This document shows, piece by piece, positions 21,009 to 31,892 of a stretch of DNA of 64,000 nucleotides. Positions within the stretch are counted from its first letter, which is position 1, and each line of letters begins with the position of its first letter. The notes beneath the pieces are model-generated. The model was not told the DNA's origin. It made no database searches and saw only the letters and a program-made list of their open reading frames with translations. The DNA is taken from positions 6,894 through 70,893 of the forward strand of contig MNCI01011902.1 of the NCBI GenBank assembly GCA_015680685.1, in the 5' to 3' direction. The DNA comes from Gnetum montanum (lineage: Eukaryota; Streptophyta; Gnetopsida; Gnetales; Gnetaceae). Made by a program: the position numbers and the translations under genes.

Positions 21009-21529
21009 TGATGGGATGCGATATCACATGGGCCGCGATATCGCATCCCACGCGATATCCCGTACGCGATATCGCGGTGTGCCATCATATCTATAAATAA
21101 GAGGCCGCTCTCCCTTATTTTCCATCCTAGGCTTAGATTGTAGTGAAACTCTGGTAGTTTGATCCCTCCAGAGATAGAATATTTTCCATGTGCCCGTAGT
21201 AGGAACTCCAAAGTGAACGGATCTTTATTCAAGCAGACATTGTACCTGAACACAAGTTTGTGTACGGCAATAAAGATGAGCTTTTTGGATAAACCTTGCA
21301 GTGCATGGAATAGGCTAATTAGGATTTTATTTATTGTTATTTACTATTTTTCATTTACATGCTTTATTAGGAATTAAATCTTTCTCAACCCTTCTTTCCT
21401 AGTTAAGTGCCTCAGTACGACCACTTCGAGCACATGTGTTACACATGGTGATCCCAGCAATGATTAGCATTTGGTAACCATGGTTGCATTGGTTCAGGGT
21501 GTGAACGGTAAGTGGGAATGGATGCTGAC
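21009..21529 (+). repeat. 5' LTR of B (visible part)
   Basis: The first 521 bp of a repeat that should reach about 21820, judged by the 811-bp 3' copy. TATAAATA 21092-21099, AATAAA 21269-21274. Confidence 0.9.
21020..21099 (+). promoter_or_regulatory. Phased GATATC array and TATA box, 5' LTR of B
   Basis: GATATC at 21020, 21037, 21054 and 21068, TATAAATA at 21092: spacings 17, 17, 14, 24. The two 17s add up to the 14+20 seen in A, so only the middle unit has shifted by 3 bp. Confidence 0.85.
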
Positions 21530-21910
21530 NNNNNNNNNNNNNNNNNNNNNNNNNNNNNNNNNNNNNNNNNNNNNNNNNNNNNNNNNNNNNNNNNNNNNNN
21601 NNNNNNNNNNNNNNNNNNNNNNNNNNNNNNNNNNNNNNNNNNNNNNNNNNNNNNNNNNNNNNNNNNNNNNNNNNNNNNNNNNNNNNNNNNNNNNNNNNNN
21701 NNNNNNNNNNNNNNNNNNNNNNNNNNNNNNNNNNNNNNNNNNNNNNNNNNNNNNNNNNNNNNNNNNNNNNNNNNNNNNNNNNNNNNNNNNNNNNNNNNNN
21801 NNNNNNNNNNNNNNNNNNNNNNNNNNNNNNNNNNNNNNNNNNNNNNNNNNNNNNNNNNNNNNNNNNNNNNNNNNNNNNNNNNNNNNNNNNNNNNNNNNNN
21901 NNNNNNNNNN
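21530..21910. other. Assembly gap (381 N)
   Basis: A run of N inside element B. Apparent ORFs crossing it are not real. Confidence 1.
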
Positions 21911-24200
21911 TTTTATCTTCCATCAGGATGAACAGATGCGCTAGAGAGACTTGCAAGGTAACATAGTGTTACCTCTGGATCATGCAGTCCCTAACATGCT
22001 CCTCCATGCTTTGACATAGATTGGCATGACAGAATTATATGCCGAATATGTTGTGGAAAATTTTAACATGAGGGATTACCATCCCACAGCTTTACAACGT
22101 ATGAGGGACTCAAGGTAGGAGAGCCAATATACACTGTTGAAGGGCAAAGAGGTCCCGCACATCCTTAGTGAAATGGGAGATTGTGAACAACTTATAACTG
22201 GTTCTCTATCAAAAGATGTTCCCCCTCCTAATGATAGTGAGGAGGTGGGGTATCAGAACCTACACTCCATGATACATAACCCTAGTTTTGATCCCCGTGA
22301 ACACCAACTGTTCACTAAGGGAACAACAACACATGACAAGGATGGGCACTCAAATCGTCACCACGATCGGGGCCGAAGCCACAGAAGAGAAGGCAAGAAA
22401 CATCGTCATGGTGATGGTTCTCCTTCTTCTTCCCCTTCTTCACATCACTCACCCTCTCCTTCCACATCTGGGCGTAGTCATAAAAAGCATAACGGTAAGG
22501 ATAGAGGTAGGAAAAATGAGCGACCTCGACGAGAGAGTTGAGAGCGAGGACAAGGGCATGAATGAAGGGAAAGTAGGGAACAACGTAGACATCTTAGATG
22601 TCATGAAAGAGATGGTTATGATGAGCCCCTACTTGCAACTCGAAGCATGCTAAATATAACAAAGGTAGTGTGAATACCAACAAGGCATTTAAAAGATAGT
22701 CGGATTAAGCGCTTAGACATGAACAACATCCCACGCTTTGAAGGGGGATATAACGCGGATCCGCAAAATCATTTACAGACATTCCACGGTGCCTGTGCCT
22801 TGCAGAACATAGAAAACGAGTGGCAGAAACTGAAGTTGTTTCCTAGGATACTCATTAAGGAAGCAAAGAGTTGGTACCGGTCTTTAGAACCGGAAACCAT
22901 CAGGAGGTGGAGTACGATGTTAGAACTCTTCAATGATAAATATCAAACGTACTGTTGAGTGTCTAACTTGCGTAAGTAGATCCAAGGATGGAAGCAAGGT
23001 ACTCACAAACCCTTGGATGATGCCATGGGCTGCTACTACACATTATTACATCGTTGCCCGGGCCATGGTTACACACAACAGGATCAACTCTGCCACATCA
23101 TAGATGGGCTAAGGTATGAAACTAGGAGAATCCTTGGGACTTATGCCCAAGGGAGATTATCAGAATTTAGATCCCATGAAATTCATCACTTGTTGGAACA
23201 AGTAGCCAAAGAAGAAGGGGAGCTATAAGAAAGAGAGAGTACAAAAGAATATAACTGTGATCCCTCTCTTCGAAAGAAGGGAGTGAGACTTTGTGATGAA
23301 GAGGATGAGTCACCACTTGAAGAGTTAGTGAATTGAAAAACCTTGCCACCTCAAAAGCTAACAACGAAAGTAGTAGCTAAGGTAGATCAGATACAGGACT
23401 CCTTGGATAGTAGACTTGAACTTGTCCTGAAAATCATAGAGGAGTCTAAGGAGGAACGAAGTAGTGACAAGAACAAGATAAAGCGGAGAGATTTAGGCCC
23501 TGCACATGACAAGGGTAAGGGGAAAATAACTATCTTCAATGAAGTTGTGGATTTAGATACAGATAATGACAGTGGATGTGAGATCTACCAATATGACCAT
23601 CCTAAGGGATGTTGTTCAATCATCTCACATCTACAAGAGTCTGGGGTGTATGCACTCAACCCGAGACTTAACAGATGGCAGACACCCTGAAGGTTACCTT
23701 ATCCCCAAGGTAACCTAAGATAGTTCCACCAACCGTTGACGTACTATCCAAGTGGAACTCCACCACAACCCATTGGACAACATCAGCAATGGCAATACCC
23801 ACAGTCATGGGGGATGCCACCATTGGAACATCAATACCCTTACTGGCAGCTTAAACCATATGGATACTACATGTAGTAGCCAATTTCTCCAAGTGACTCC
23901 ATGGGTCACACAACTCCCCAACATTACTACCAAGTTTAGGAGTACTTCAGAAGGACTCCTTCTCCTCCGGGAGATGCTCCATACCCATACCATCCTCCTA
24001 ATGCATCCGCACCTCTTCCACCGGTAGTTTCCATAACACCTCCTACTCCAACAATGCAAGGGGAACTCCCCACTCAACCGTAGCAACGCCACACTACGAG
24101 AGCCGTAAACATTCAACCCGTTGTTGGTTCTAACAACCGTAAAAAGGGAAGACCTTTCTTCAGAACCAAAAGCCCAGATAAGCTCTCACAAAAACAAGCG
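21911..24200 (+). pseudogene. gag of element B
   Basis: After an N-terminal part (from the gap to 22240) comes a basic Ser/His/Arg-rich linker (22340-22540, many RG, RH and SS pairs). The gag core at 22719-23228 has MNNIPRFEGGYNADPQNHLQ, NIENEWQKLKLFPR and KEAKSWYRSLEPE, the AK.WY.SL signature of plant Ty3 gag, followed by DDAMGCYYTLLHRCPGHGY. The C-terminal region (23343-24200) matches gag of element A. Single stops and frameshifts separate the blocks. TCATGGGGG recurs at 23804-23812. It would form the particle; homologous gags are in E1, E2 and E3. Confidence 0.85.
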
Positions 24201-24209
24201 GTTGAGTCT

Positions 24210-24480
24210 GTGATTGCTCCTCCAACACATCAGGCTTTGGAGCACCCTTCAGTCCAACATAAGAGCTTAATGCATACGGTTATGTTAACACATACTGCAA
24301 CCGACTGGATCAAGGTAGGCCACCTTTCTAGGAAACTATCTGACCTTGGAAGTCCCTTAATTTATCTACAAGTCATCAGGAATGAACCACATAAGGCTCT
24401 TCTTGACTTAGGTTCCATAGTCAACTTAATCTCACGAGAAATGTATCAAACCTGGAACCTGCCCCAACTTAAGAAGANGA
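24210..24480 (+). pseudogene. Truncated protease of element B
   Basis: The frame reads LIYLQVIRNEPHKALLDLGS with the catalytic D-L-G-S variant known from plant Ty3 elements, then NLISREMYQTWNLP. It stops at an ambiguous base (24478), where about 1 kb present in A, including the GRAWL block, is missing and the sequence jumps to the end-of-pol remnant. Not functional. Confidence 0.8.
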
Positions 24481-24672
24481 ATAATGAAGGCATAGACACA
24501 TTGGAATATGGGCGTCGCCAACTTCCACCCCTTAATCTAAGAACATCAATTGGGAGAAGTTGGGCACTTTTAAGAAATTCAAACAAACACTCATTATTTC
24601 GGATCTCTCCTTTGCAATTTAGTCATGGGGGGGATGGCCACCTATGCTAATCATTTGGGGCCCTCAGTTCTT

Positions 24673-24830
24673 TTTAGTTTTTATTTTTGCATGTTCTTGT
24701 TTTCCATGTTTTTGTCTTACACGTTTTTGTTTTACACGTTTTTCTTTTACAAGTTTTTGTCTTACACATTTTTTTTTACACGTTTTTTTACATGTTATTG
24801 TTTTCCAATTTCTTTAACTTTTCTTATTTT
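24673..24830 (+). repeat. T-rich minisatellite of element B
   Basis: Imperfect TTTTGTYTTACACGT units, homologous to 1753-1858. It follows a purine-rich TCATGGGGGGGATGG copy near 24623. Confidence 0.8.
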
Positions 24831-25019
24831 TGTTTTACAACATCGTTATACCTTTTCATTTTTTATGTGTGTGCATGTGTTATCCACCCTGTAAGTTTGT
24901 CACCAATAAGTGTTCTTCATGATGGTATGAACTGTGTTCATATTGATTGCTAATGTTTGGTTTTTACCTTTAAGTCATGATGTTGATACTAAGGTATGCT
25001 TCTTTTGATATGGCAGGCA

Positions 25020-25102
25020 GTGAGTTCACTTCATCCATTCATCCACCAGTTTCTATGGTCNGTGAGTTCACTTCATCCATTCATCCACCAGTTTCTATGG
25101 TC
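25020..25102. repeat. 41-bp tandem duplication around a single N
   Basis: The 41 bases at 25020-25060 are repeated exactly at 25062-25102 with one N between. Element A has one copy at the matching place, so this is probably an assembly join. Confidence 0.85.
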
Positions 25103-25375
25103 TCTCTCGGCTTGGAAATGTACAGTCCTTTTCTAATAAGAACATTAATGAATCAATGATGGGACATTTCTCAAACTAAGGAAGGACTCAAGGATTGAAA
25201 AGGGTGTGACTTCAAGGGAACTTGATGCATTTGTGTTGGCCATTCTCTTGGGTGCTTGAATGTTTTTTTCTTGAGTTTTCTTGCCGCTTCGATGTTACCC
25301 AATTATCATGAAGCTGAGCAATAAAAATAACAAAGTCTTTGCATGGTGTGGTTCTCACGCATAAATATATAAAAC

Positions 25376-25436
25376 AAAAAAAAGAAAAAAAGAAGAAGAA
25401 GAAGAAAAAAAAAAGAAGAGAAGGAAAAAAAAGTGA
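25376..25436. repeat. A/G-rich low-complexity tract
   Basis: AAG and A-run tract inside the noncoding tail of B, an expansion of the A-run at 2341-2350 in A. Confidence 0.85.
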
Positions 25437-26695
25437 GAATTCAAAGCACACCCCTTAGACGAAATAATCCCTTGGGCTACAAGCACTGGTTATGGAACTC
25501 AAAATCAAAGTGTTCCCTCTAACTAAGGCCCTCCTCGCTTCCCATTCTCTCCTTGTTTCATTAGAATGGTGGTGACTCTTGGGTGAAAGCATTCTTGTTA
25601 CTTCAAGGGGATGGTTTAGCCGAATGCATTAATGCGAGGTCATTGGAAGTGGTTTGTTTGAGGCTGGACTTGGAATGAGATCTGCTAAGTCACATTAATC
25701 ATAAAACACACATGGGGCTGTACACCACCTTGTTCTTGGGATTCCATTCCATTCTCTTCTTTTCACCCTTCTCTCCATTGTTCACCTCATTGCCGGTTGT
25801 ATCATTAGTGTATATTTTGGTTGACTCATTGTTTTCTTTTTGGTAAATTCTTGCAGTTAAGACTTTAACTCTTGTTTCAAATGACATTCCCAGAGCCTCT
25901 AGACTCTTTGAATGTGGGTTTGTTAGGGCATTAAGGGCATGGGCCTGCTTTGGGGAGGACCCACTGACATTCTTATTTGGTGCACCAGTTAACTTCTTTT
26001 CCCTAACATTTTTGCAATTAATTTTATTTTGTTCATTTCCATCTTGACATCCATTTCATCGATGCTATAGTTGTCTCTTTTTCCTCATCTTTCTTATTCC
26101 TTTTCTTTCTCCATTTTAACACTACCGAAGGTTCGTGCTTAGTCATGGGGGTACAAGGCCCAATTTTTTCAATTTTCTCCTAACCCCTACACCTTCGGTT
26201 ATCACCATTAATATATCTCTAGACCCATATTAGCCATATCACAACCTAGCCAATAGACCTTTCACTGAAGCAAGGTATTAACTACATCGAAATTCATTTA
26301 TCCTTGCTAATACAAAAATTGTGTTGTGTGTGTAGATGGCAATCATGCAATAACAGAGGGGATTTGGAAGGAACATTTGGATGGAGCAGTGCTAGAAGTA
26401 GCTATGTAAGGAGCAAGACCGATGGTGCGCTTCTGGATGGACAACGAAAGGTGCAATCTTAGCGTTGGCAGCAGCAACACTTCTTTCTCTCTCTTTCTCA
26501 GCTACCAACTAAGGCCTGATGTTAATGTAATAAGGTGTTCACTCTTGTTGTCATGAACACTAGTTTTTTCATGTCTTGTAATGATGATCCGTTCACAAGT
26601 CATCCCATTAGTTTCATTTTGAGTCAATAATCCCATACCTTCCTGGTGTTATTATAAGGAACTTGAGGACGAGTTTTTATTTAGTCATGGGGGTA

Positions 26696-27506
26696 TGATG
26701 GGACGCGATATCGCGTCCACCGTGATATCACATCCCACGCGATATCGCGTACGCGATATCGTGGTGTGCCATCATATCTATAAATAAGAGGTGGGTCTCC
26801 CTTGTTTTCCATCCTAGGCTTAGACCGTAGTGAAACTCTAGCAGTTTGATCCCTGCAGAGATAGAATATTTTCCATGTGCTCACAGTAGGAACTCCAAAG
26901 TGAACGGATCTTTATTCGAGCAGACATTGTACTTGAACACAAGTTTGTGTACGGCAATAAAGATGAGCTTCTTGGATAAACCTTGCAATGCATGGAATAG
27001 GCTAATTAGGATTGTATTTATTATTATTTACTATTTTCGATTTACATGCTTTATTAGGAATTAAATCTTTCTCAACCCTTCTCTCCTAGTTAAGTGCCTC
27101 AGTACGACTGCTTCTAGCATGTGCGTTACGTGTGGTGATCCCAGGAATGATTAGCATTTGGTAACCACGGTTGCATTGGTTCAGGGTGTGAATGGTAAGT
27201 GGGAATGGATGCTGATGCTAGGTTAATTCAGACTTAGTTAGTTAGTTAGAGTTAGTTAGTTAATCTCTTCAACCCTTCACCTCAATAGCATAGGAGATAA
27301 AAACATAAAAGACAAAAAAATCATATACCTCAGACTTACTTAATCATACACCGTGATAAATACAAGTAAGTCTGGGAAGACAACAAATAATTAACCTTAA
27401 GTGTTCCATGAGGCATGTAGGCACTTAGTCTACAGAGTTCGACTGGATCATGCGTGTTACGCTTATATTCATATGGTTGAGTGTAGGGGTACCTTGCCAC
27501 TCATCA
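26696..27506 (+). repeat. 3' LTR of B
   Basis: 811 bp from TGATGGGACG to ACTCATCA, preceded by TCATGGGGGTA. TATAAATA 26779-26786 and an AATAAAGATGAG polyadenylation context near 26957. Confidence 0.92.
26707..26786 (+). promoter_or_regulatory. Phased GATATC array and TATA box, 3' LTR of B
   Basis: GATATC at 26707, 26724, 26741 and 26755, TATAAATA at 26779: spacings 17, 17, 14, 24, the same as in its 5' LTR. All four hexamers are intact although flanking CG pairs have changed. Confidence 0.85.
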
Positions 27507-27511
27507 CTTGC

Positions 27512-27918
27512 TGATAAAAATTTTGGAATCTATGTATTGGATTCTTCCTAGTACCTCTAAGAGGCCAATTGATAATTCTCAGACTTCAAGATTTACTTGG
27601 AAGTTTAGACCATTCCTTAGCATGTCATTCTTTCTAAGCTCACCTTCATAATCAACCAATTTCCCCTTGTTCTTTTTGGGTTTTAGAATTTTCTTCTAAA
27701 AACACATGTCCAAGGCCAAACCATACATTTTTTATCTCATTTCTAAAATTCACAAACCCTTCCTAGTCGATCATCCCATTTGTTCCTACACAGGCTTCTC
27801 CCTTGAACCTACTTCTTGTATTCTTCATTATCTACTTATGTTTATTCTTCTTGCACAACCCTCATAACTAATAGATTTCCTCACCGTCTTAAAAATCTTC
27901 ACTCATGTACTCTATCTC
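27512..27918 (+). pseudogene. Penelope-like reverse transcriptase, piece 2 (fingers)
   Basis: It continues piece 1 across element B with DKNFGIYVLDSS. Near 27725-27850 one frame reads FYLISKIHKPFLVDHPICSY, corresponding to the FYLLPKIHKP ... RPI.S block of Penelope-like reverse transcriptases, followed by GFSLEPTSCILHYLL. Several stops and frame changes intervene. It ends at the ATCTC duplication (27914-27918) caused by E1. Confidence 0.7.
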
Positions 27919-28813
27919 TAATGAGTAGTGAGGTACCCCTACACTTAACCATAGGAATCAGTCAAGTGTTCACGTGCGATTTGGTTGAATTCCATGGATT
28001 CCTAGTGTTCTTGTACACAAGATTCAATCTAGAAGGTGAATCTAATTGTGGAATAATCATTGTCTTTCCAACTACACTTGTGAGGCTTAATTGTATGGTT
28101 TAAGTGTAATTGAGGCACATGATTTTTATTATTTTATATTTTGTTCATCTCAGGTTGGTAATAGATTAAGAATAAATTGATTAACTAGTTTAACTAATTT
28201 AATCACTAATTAAGAACTAACTATCCTAACATAAACATCCAATCCCACTTCCCGTACACATCCTAAACATGTACAACACTACTAGGTAACCAAGTGTTAA
28301 GCGCTACTAGGATTACCAAGTGTTATACGTATGCTCAAAGTGGTCATACTTAAGTGTGATAGTTTATTTAGCTTAATTAATTAATTACTTAAAGTATTAA
28401 TCATCTTAGCTTAATCAATCACTTAATTCATGAAAACAATAAGTACATAAATAAATCATTAAGCTAGTCCAAGTACTACAAGGTTTATCAAAAAGCTCAT
28501 CTTTATTGCTGCACACACACTATGGTGCTCAAGCACAATAGTGCTTGAATGAAGATCCATACACTCCTTAACTCCTACTATGGGCACTTAGAAAATTATT
28601 CTATCTCTTCTAGAAACAAACTGCAAGAATTCAGCTAGCAACTAAAATTCTAACTCCCCATTAACATGACTAGGGTGTTGTATTTATAGACCTACTAGGG
28701 TGCCACATCAATGGGTACACATCAACATGGGAAATCCTATGTCGATGGGATCCCATCGATGGGTTCACATTGATGGCATACCATCGACATAGTGAACCAA
28801 AAATGCTTCATCA
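27919..28813 (-). repeat. 3' LTR of E1
   Basis: 895 bp, plus-strand ends TAATGAG (mutated TGATGAG) and TTCATCA. TATAAATA on minus at 28681-28688. The primer tract adjoins on the right. Confidence 0.9.
28681..28788 (-). promoter_or_regulatory. Phased ATCGAT/GTCGAC array and TATA box, 3' LTR of E1
   Basis: Plus-strand starts ATCAAT 28707, ATCAAC 28721, GTCGAT 28741, ATCGAT 28755, ATTGAT 28769 and ATCGAC 28783; TATTTATA 28681-28688. From the TATA box outward: 24, 14, 20, 14, 14, 14. The spacer GGGATCCC (28747-28754) is itself a palindrome. Confidence 0.88.
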
Positions 28814-28835
28814 TACCTCCATGATTAAATGAAAA
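28814..28835 (-). other. Plus-strand primer tract of E1
   Basis: On the minus strand ATCATGGAGGTA runs into the LTR; E3 and E2 have ATGGGGGTA and ATGAGGATA at the same place. Confidence 0.75.
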
Positions 28836-29037
28836 CTCATCCTTGAGTTCCTTACAAAATTGGAAAGGTATGGGATTATTAACTGATAGATGACACAACA
28901 AAACAAAACTAAGTGCCTGGGTGTACAGATCAACATTGATTACAAAATTGTGATGTTCATGACACAAAATTGAACACAAGAACATGATTGAAAAAAATTG
29001 GATAACACCTCTAATGGCATGAAGATAGTTAAAAAGA

Positions 29038-31892
29038 TTAGATGGTCTTAGGTGGTGGAGGTTCCTAAGGTTTCAAAGGACCTTCTCCCGCTTTGGGAGC
29101 ATGTAGTAGTTGAGGCAATTGTGGTTGTTCTATTACAGCTACCACTTATGGTGGAATGCGAGAGGCATCCAATAATGCCTTCATCTTCTCCTCCTTACTC
29201 CAAGGATCATTCATAGTCCATGTGGCATCACTAATGTGGGTTAGAATGGGTAGATCCCATGGGCAAGGCATTATTGGAAACAACTCTTTAACATTGATAA
29301 ACTAGGTGGCAAATTACTTGCATTCGATATCAAGTGCTATAAATGCATTCTAGAGCTCATGGTAGTCATTCATCGTCTCGGTTAGGTTCTTAGCAGTTGA
29401 TCTTTAATTAGTGAATTTTGCCTTGAAAACCTCAAGTTTTGCATTTGCCGTTACAAGCTTTTTCTTGATGTCCCTATGGTGCTTGAACTCTACCTCATAT
29501 AACAAATATGAGTTGGCAACTTTTTCTCTAATTTAGATCACAATCATCTGGTAGTTAGTATAGCCAAATTTTCATATCAAAGATTGGTAAGCTCCATGTA
29601 TTCTTTCATTTCCTTAGTCTGGAACTCCTTCATGCAGATCTCTGCTTTATTGTAAGCATCTATCCCATCAATGGTAGGTTGCCATATCTCTCTTCCTTAC
29701 TGGAGTTGTTAGAGGGTCTCATTTACTTTTACCTTCACCAATTGGATGTGCTTTTCATTAACTTCTTTTAGTAGACTAACTTGATCTTTGTAGTGATTTT
29801 TGATCTCAAATTTAAGAGCCTCTGATTTCCAAGAGGCTACTTCAATTCTAGTCTTTTGGCAAAGAGCATAGACCTTCTCCATGAAGAGGTTTTTGTTTCT
29901 GCTACTAATCTTCTTAGCTTAGTGTTCACTTTGGCCAACTGCTCTTGCTATTAATGTATGAAATCTATCATCTACTATTTTTGTGCATCAACATTTCACA
30001 GGCAGTGATTCTCTATAGTCAATTATACATTCTCTTAGAAGGTCTGATCCAAGGCCTTCTAAATTTTATGCTAAGTAACCTTTGCCAAGGATTGATAGAA
30101 CACCATTGTCTCCATCACACCCTCAACCCCTTTCAATAGTATGTGAAGTTGTTGAAGAGCTTCATCCTTTGTCAATGCTAGGTTGAGGAATGCAGGGTTA
30201 GCAATCTGGGCTCTTAGTTTGGCAACCTCTACAACTAAGTGTTCATTTAGCACTTTGGCTATTTCAAGTTGCCCCTCCAAAATGATATTCTTGCCCCTTG
30301 CTTCTAGTAGGTTTGATTGGGTTGCATTTATATTGTCCAGAAGGTTGAAGATATTTGGAATCTGTTGCCCATTTCCCACTAATTAGTCTAGCAATTGTTC
30401 ATACTATGCTGCATTCAACTTATCAGGTATTGTCCCTGTGAATGTCTGCAGATCTTTAAGTGCAAAGACATATAGTATAGATGCTATAAGTGCATTTAGA
30501 GTTCAAAAATTCTATAAAAAATCACCTCTGTTGATGTCTCTTGTTCCTAGTGCTGCATCACCAAAACTGTTGTCCCCTTTCCCTCCTTTAAGCATACTAA
30601 AAAAGAAGCTGTGTTCCTAGAGATTTTTGGAAATTGTTGCTGTTGTAAGAGGGATACTGCTACCTCTTAGGCACTAGGATTTGATCTTGTAGGAAACTAC
30701 ATTCTTTGGGTTGAAAAGATTGGTCCACCCCCTCCATTTGTCTAATTGTTCAAGCCACTTCATTTAGGTGACTCATCGTTGGCTGGTACATAGATGGATC
30801 GTCATCACTTGTTCCTACTTGTCGCTCTTACTCACTTAAGAGCCATTCTCAGAATTCATGCAACTGTTAAGAAGTTGCAATGATATCTAGCACTATTTGC
30901 TGAGTGGGTCGTGGGGGTGGTGGTTGCTACTCCTCTTCTTGGATGAATTTTCCAAGGACTTTATCCTTAATCATCTCCATCTAGTTAGTGGATTGAGCAC
31001 ATCAGGCGTTGTCATTTGTTTAATGGGTTATCCCTTCCCTCTAACATAGTTTTCTGATAAGGCATGGAAAGGGGAGTGCCCTCCTTCCACATTCATTCTC
31101 CTTGAAGTGCTTTTCTATCTCAATATAGATTAGTTATGGAAGGTTTACAAGGAATCTACCACTTAGAGTAGCACACACATAGGTAGAAAAGGCAATGATC
31201 TTACTTGGCTTCACTATTGGATTGAGTTGAAAGACAACAATCTAGTAGTAGATTCTTTTCATCAATGTGAGTGCACCATACTTCTTACAATTGACACCAT
31301 AACACTACTGCAACCATTCTTTCTTGATGTCAGGGTTTGCCTATATTAGAATCTTAGTGAGATTCATCCCAGTTTCTAGCAACTCAAGTGTCTCTAAAAT
31401 GGCTTGCACTATGTAGGACAATGCAATGTCCTTAATCTTGATCATTGAATAGGCCTACTTGTTATTCTAAAGTAAGAACGTCTCTTCCATGTACCACTTC
31501 CTGCTAGAAGTGATGATGGGCCACATGGGAGAGGTCTTTAGTTGATCTTGTACTTCTTGAGGTGTTTGCTCCAAGAAAGAGCCAAAATTCAACTCTTGGA
31601 GCATCCTTTTCTAAACCTCTAATTTGATCTACTTAAGGTAGGATTTTGTCAAGGTTACCTCAAGGTTTTCTTGTGGGTCTGGTGCCTCATCCTGGTGGGA
31701 TTGCACTATCACTACTACCTTTTCTGGAATTAGACAGATAGATTTTACTTTGGGCTCCTCCCTAAGAGATCTTGTAGCATGGGTTGCTACTTGTTCTTCT
31801 TAGGCCTATTCTTGGCCTCTTCCCATTTATGGTCGTTTGTCTCGTGGCTGTGATGGTTCTCCTTCCTATGTGTGCTTTTCTTTTGGTGCCAT
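29038..31892 (-). pseudogene. ORF2 of E1: long coiled-coil protein downstream of pol
   Basis: From ATG 31892 (MAPKEKH) to TAA 29040-29038, about 950 codons with many stops but one dominant frame. The N-terminal third contains SPMWPIITSSRKWYMEETF and later LPFPCLIRKLC, which resembles the PFPSLIT.LC block of the plant transposon-protein domain (inference). A Pro-rich stretch (QPPPPRPTQQ) follows. The C-terminal half is helical and charged with heptad-like runs, for example LEGQLEIAKVLNEHLVVEV (30300-30240) and VSLLKEVNEKHIQLVKVKV. It ends EPPPPKTI. E3 has a homologue with the same first four residues and a similar end. A, B and E2 lack it. Function unknown. Confidence 0.65.

Larger units (their letters stand above)
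21009..27506 (+). mobile_element. Ty3-type LTR retrotransposon B, complete ends, pol-deleted
   Basis: Flanked by exact 5-bp duplications CTTGC (21004-21008, 27507-27511), with LTRs starting TGATGGGA and ending ACTCATCA. Interior order: gag, protease remnant, T-rich repeat, noncoding tail, primer site, 3' LTR. Reverse transcriptase, RNase H, integrase and the ORF2 of E1/E3 are missing, so it must have moved with help in trans. A 381-base gap hides the end of the 5' LTR, the tRNA primer site and the gag start. By hand the visible LTR parts differ at roughly 6% of sites, fewer than in E1-E3, so it is probably the younger insertion. Confidence 0.9.

Noticed and set aside
21399-21956. ORFs of 139-185 codons
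   Set aside because: They cross the 381-base gap and consist mostly of unknown residues.
22288-22653. Plus-strand ORF of 121 codons in element B
   Set aside because: It overlaps gag in another frame; the gag frame is the one conserved in E1-E3.
24625-24953. Apparent hydrophobic membrane proteins
   Set aside because: They are translations of the T-rich minisatellite; the homologous tract in other elements gives unrelated peptides.
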